Source: Prevotella sp. oral taxon 299 str. F0039
GTDB taxonomy: Bacteria; Bacteroidota; Bacteroidia; Bacteroidales; Bacteroidaceae
DNA: 64,000 bases
Direction of reading: 5' to 3'
Assembly: GCF_000163055.2 (NCBI RefSeq)
Contig: NC_022111.1
Coordinates: 1,550,001-1,614,000 of the forward strand
This document shows positions 62,754-64,000 of this stretch, piece after piece. The position numbers and the translations under genes are program-made. Numbering within the stretch: position 1 is the stretch's first letter; every line of letters starts with the position of its first letter. The notes beneath the pieces were generated by a model. The model saw only the letters and a list, made by a program, of their open reading frames with translations. It had not been told where the DNA came from and did no database searches.

Positions 62754-64000
62754 TTATGATTTTATATTTAACAGATAGCCCAATGCTTCTAATTCGCTCC
62801 AAAAGTGCGGATAAGACTTCGAAACCACATTGGCTGCGTTGATAGTGATATTGGGAAACAAATAAGTTAAAGCCGAAAAGGCGAGTGCCATGCGGTGATC
62901 TTCGAACGTATTAATATCAGTTGAGGTCACAGCACATCGTTCTCCGTTCCATGAAAGTTCGTCGCTTTTATCGTTGTTTACCACAAATCCCAGTTTAAGA
63001 AGCTCCGATTGAAGTGCTGCTATTCTGTTTGTTTCCTTTATTTTTAATGTTGATAAGCCTGTAAAACGAAAGGAAATGCCCATCGCAACACATGCAACAA
63101 CCATCGTTTGAGCTAAGTCTGGCGCATTGATAAAGTCGTAGTGCAACATCGAAACCTTCATCTTGTCTTTTGAAAGTACCATCTTTGTTGTGTTATTGTT
63201 TGTGGTTTCTTTTATAAAGGCAGTCTTTATGCCCAGCAAAGAGAAGAGATAACGCACCACAGAGTCACCTTGTTTCGATGATTCGCTAAGACCTTGCATT
63301 GTGATTTGAGCTTCTTGGCAATCAGAAAGGGCAAGATGTAGATACCAATACGAAGCCGATGTCCAATCGTTTTCAATCATTCTTTGAGTGGCTTCATATC
63401 TCTTTGGTTCCACTTTAATCGTATCAACATCGGTCCAATGCACCTTCGCACCATATTTTGTCATGATGTCTATTGTTAAATCAATATATGATCGAGATGC
63501 AATTGTGCCTTTTAATGTTAGTGTTAAACCCTTTGTAAAGAGCGGAGCAATCATCAATAGTGCCGAAACATATTGCGAACTGACATCGGCAGGCATTGTA
63601 ATCATTCCTCCTTCGAGTGACTTTCCATTTATTTTGAGTGGCGGATAACCCTCTTTTTCCATGTATTCTATATCGGCACCAAGCGTTCGAAGTGAGTCAA
63701 CAAGTACTTTTATGGGGCGTTGTTTCATTCGTTCAGTACCCGTTAAGATGTGGGTAGAGTTGGGTTGAATACTCCAATAAGCCGTTAAAAAGCGCATTGC
63801 AGTACCCGAAGCCATAATGTCTAATTCGCAGGTTTCCCCTTTTATACCATTCAACATCACCGCAACGTCGTCGCAATTGGCAGCTCCTTGGAAGGTAGAA
63901 GTGTTGTTCGAGAGGGCATCTATCACAATACTTCTGTTGGCAATGCTCTTCGATGTGGGTATTTCTACATTTCCACTTAAACTTGTGGGCGGCTGTATTG
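62754..64000 (-). CDS. aroA: 3-phosphoshikimate 1-carboxyvinyltransferase (5' end cut by window)
   Basis: This EPSP synthase joins PEP to shikimate-3-phosphate in the aromatic amino-acid pathway. The frame runs through the right edge: before the GTG at 63926 it still reads SGNVEIPTSKSIANRS, the N-terminal Lys-containing substrate motif, so that GTG is internal and the start lies beyond the window. Other blocks are SGTAMRFLTAYW (the GTxxR region), SSQYVSALLMIAP, KETNRIAALQSELLKLG and FEDHRMALAFSAL. About 415 codons are visible, close to full length. It heads the dense minus-strand run that ends with tsaE. Confidence 0.93.
   Translation of the reverse strand, partial: IQPPTSLSGNVEIPTSKSIANRSIVIDALSNNTSTFQGAANCDDVAVMLNGIKGETCELDIMASGTAMRFLTAYWSIQPNSTHILTGTERMKQRPIKVLVDSLRTLGADIEYMEKEGYPPLKINGKSLEGGMITMPADVSSQYVSALLMIAPLFTKGLTLTLKGTIASRSYIDLTIDIMTKYGAKVHWTDVDTIKVEPKRYEATQRMIENDWTSASYWYLHLALSDCQEAQITMQGLSESSKQGDSVVRYLFSLLGIKTAFIKETTNNNTTKMVLSKDKMKVSMLHYDFINAPDLAQTMVVACVAMGISFRFTGLSTLKIKETNRIAALQSELLKLGFVVNNDKSDELSWNGERCAVTSTDINTFEDHRMALAFSALTYLFPNITINAANVVSKSYPHFWSELEALGYLLNIKS

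Noticed and set aside
63924..63926. GTG as the start of aroA
   Set aside because: The frame continues upstream with the conserved substrate motif TSKSIANRS, so the gene begins beyond the right edge.

Overview
The window is AT-rich and reads as a Bacteroidales chromosome, most likely a Prevotella-like member of the Prevotellaceae. The evidence is two SusC/SusD pairs, Bacteroidetes-type promoters (TTTG, about 20 bp, TAnnTTTG), many lipoproteins, a FecR/STN-SusC regulatory set, PorX and PorW/SprE proteins of the type IX secretion system, and a ParE, RluD, Ddl and GatB/YqeY set typical of that order. No tRNA, rRNA, CRISPR array or intact insertion sequence was seen.

Layout. 1-5.7 kb holds housekeeping and envelope genes: the tail of a probable ftsZ, a YqeY protein, a PASTA protein, rluD, ddl, an acyltransferase and a lipoprotein. 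5.7-10.8 kb holds an M16 peptidase and a small surface-glycan group (glycosyltransferase, flippase, LicD). 10.9-14.0 kb holds a GNAT-like protein and parE. 14.5-25.2 kb is polysaccharide utilisation locus (PUL) 1: an orphan FecR anti-sigma factor, SusC with an STN domain, SusD, an FAD oxidoreductase, a GH20 hexosaminidase and an endonuclease/exonuclease/phosphatase-fold (EEP) hydrolase. 25.5-29.0 kb holds an S41 protease, a papain-like lipoprotein and gpmA. 29.8-41.9 kb is PUL 2: SusC, SusD, an EEP hydrolase, a lipoprotein, alkaline phosphatase, a GH63/trehalase-like enzyme, a ROK kinase and a metallophosphoesterase-PA14 protein. Three of these are phosphoesterases, so a phosphorylated glycan or glycolipid is a reasonable substrate guess.

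41.9-47.4 kb is accessory DNA. It holds a possible structured RNA, a secreted protein with a T9SS-like tail, and two direct-repeat fragments of a Rep_3/RepB-like plasmid initiator flanking a lipoprotein and beta-barrel gene pair, then a LacI/AraC hybrid regulator. 47.5-56 kb holds a large receiver-like/PPDK_N protein, lrgB-lrgA, a sugar MFS transporter, class II aldolase and a zinc metalloprotease lipoprotein. 56.2-64 kb is one tightly packed minus-strand run: aroA (cut by the window edge), a Cys-rich anchored protein, a metal ABC permease, porW/sprE, porX and tsaE.

The most unusual signal is a family of intergenic elements at seven places (741, 14253, 25314, 35606, 42224, 50542, 54714). Each is built of 22-bp tandem units with a near-palindromic core like TAAAAGCAATGCTTTTA and a variable spacer of about 5 bp. 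Six are four units (88 bp); one has six (132 bp). Most sit just behind a terminator or gene end. I know of no published description of this family.
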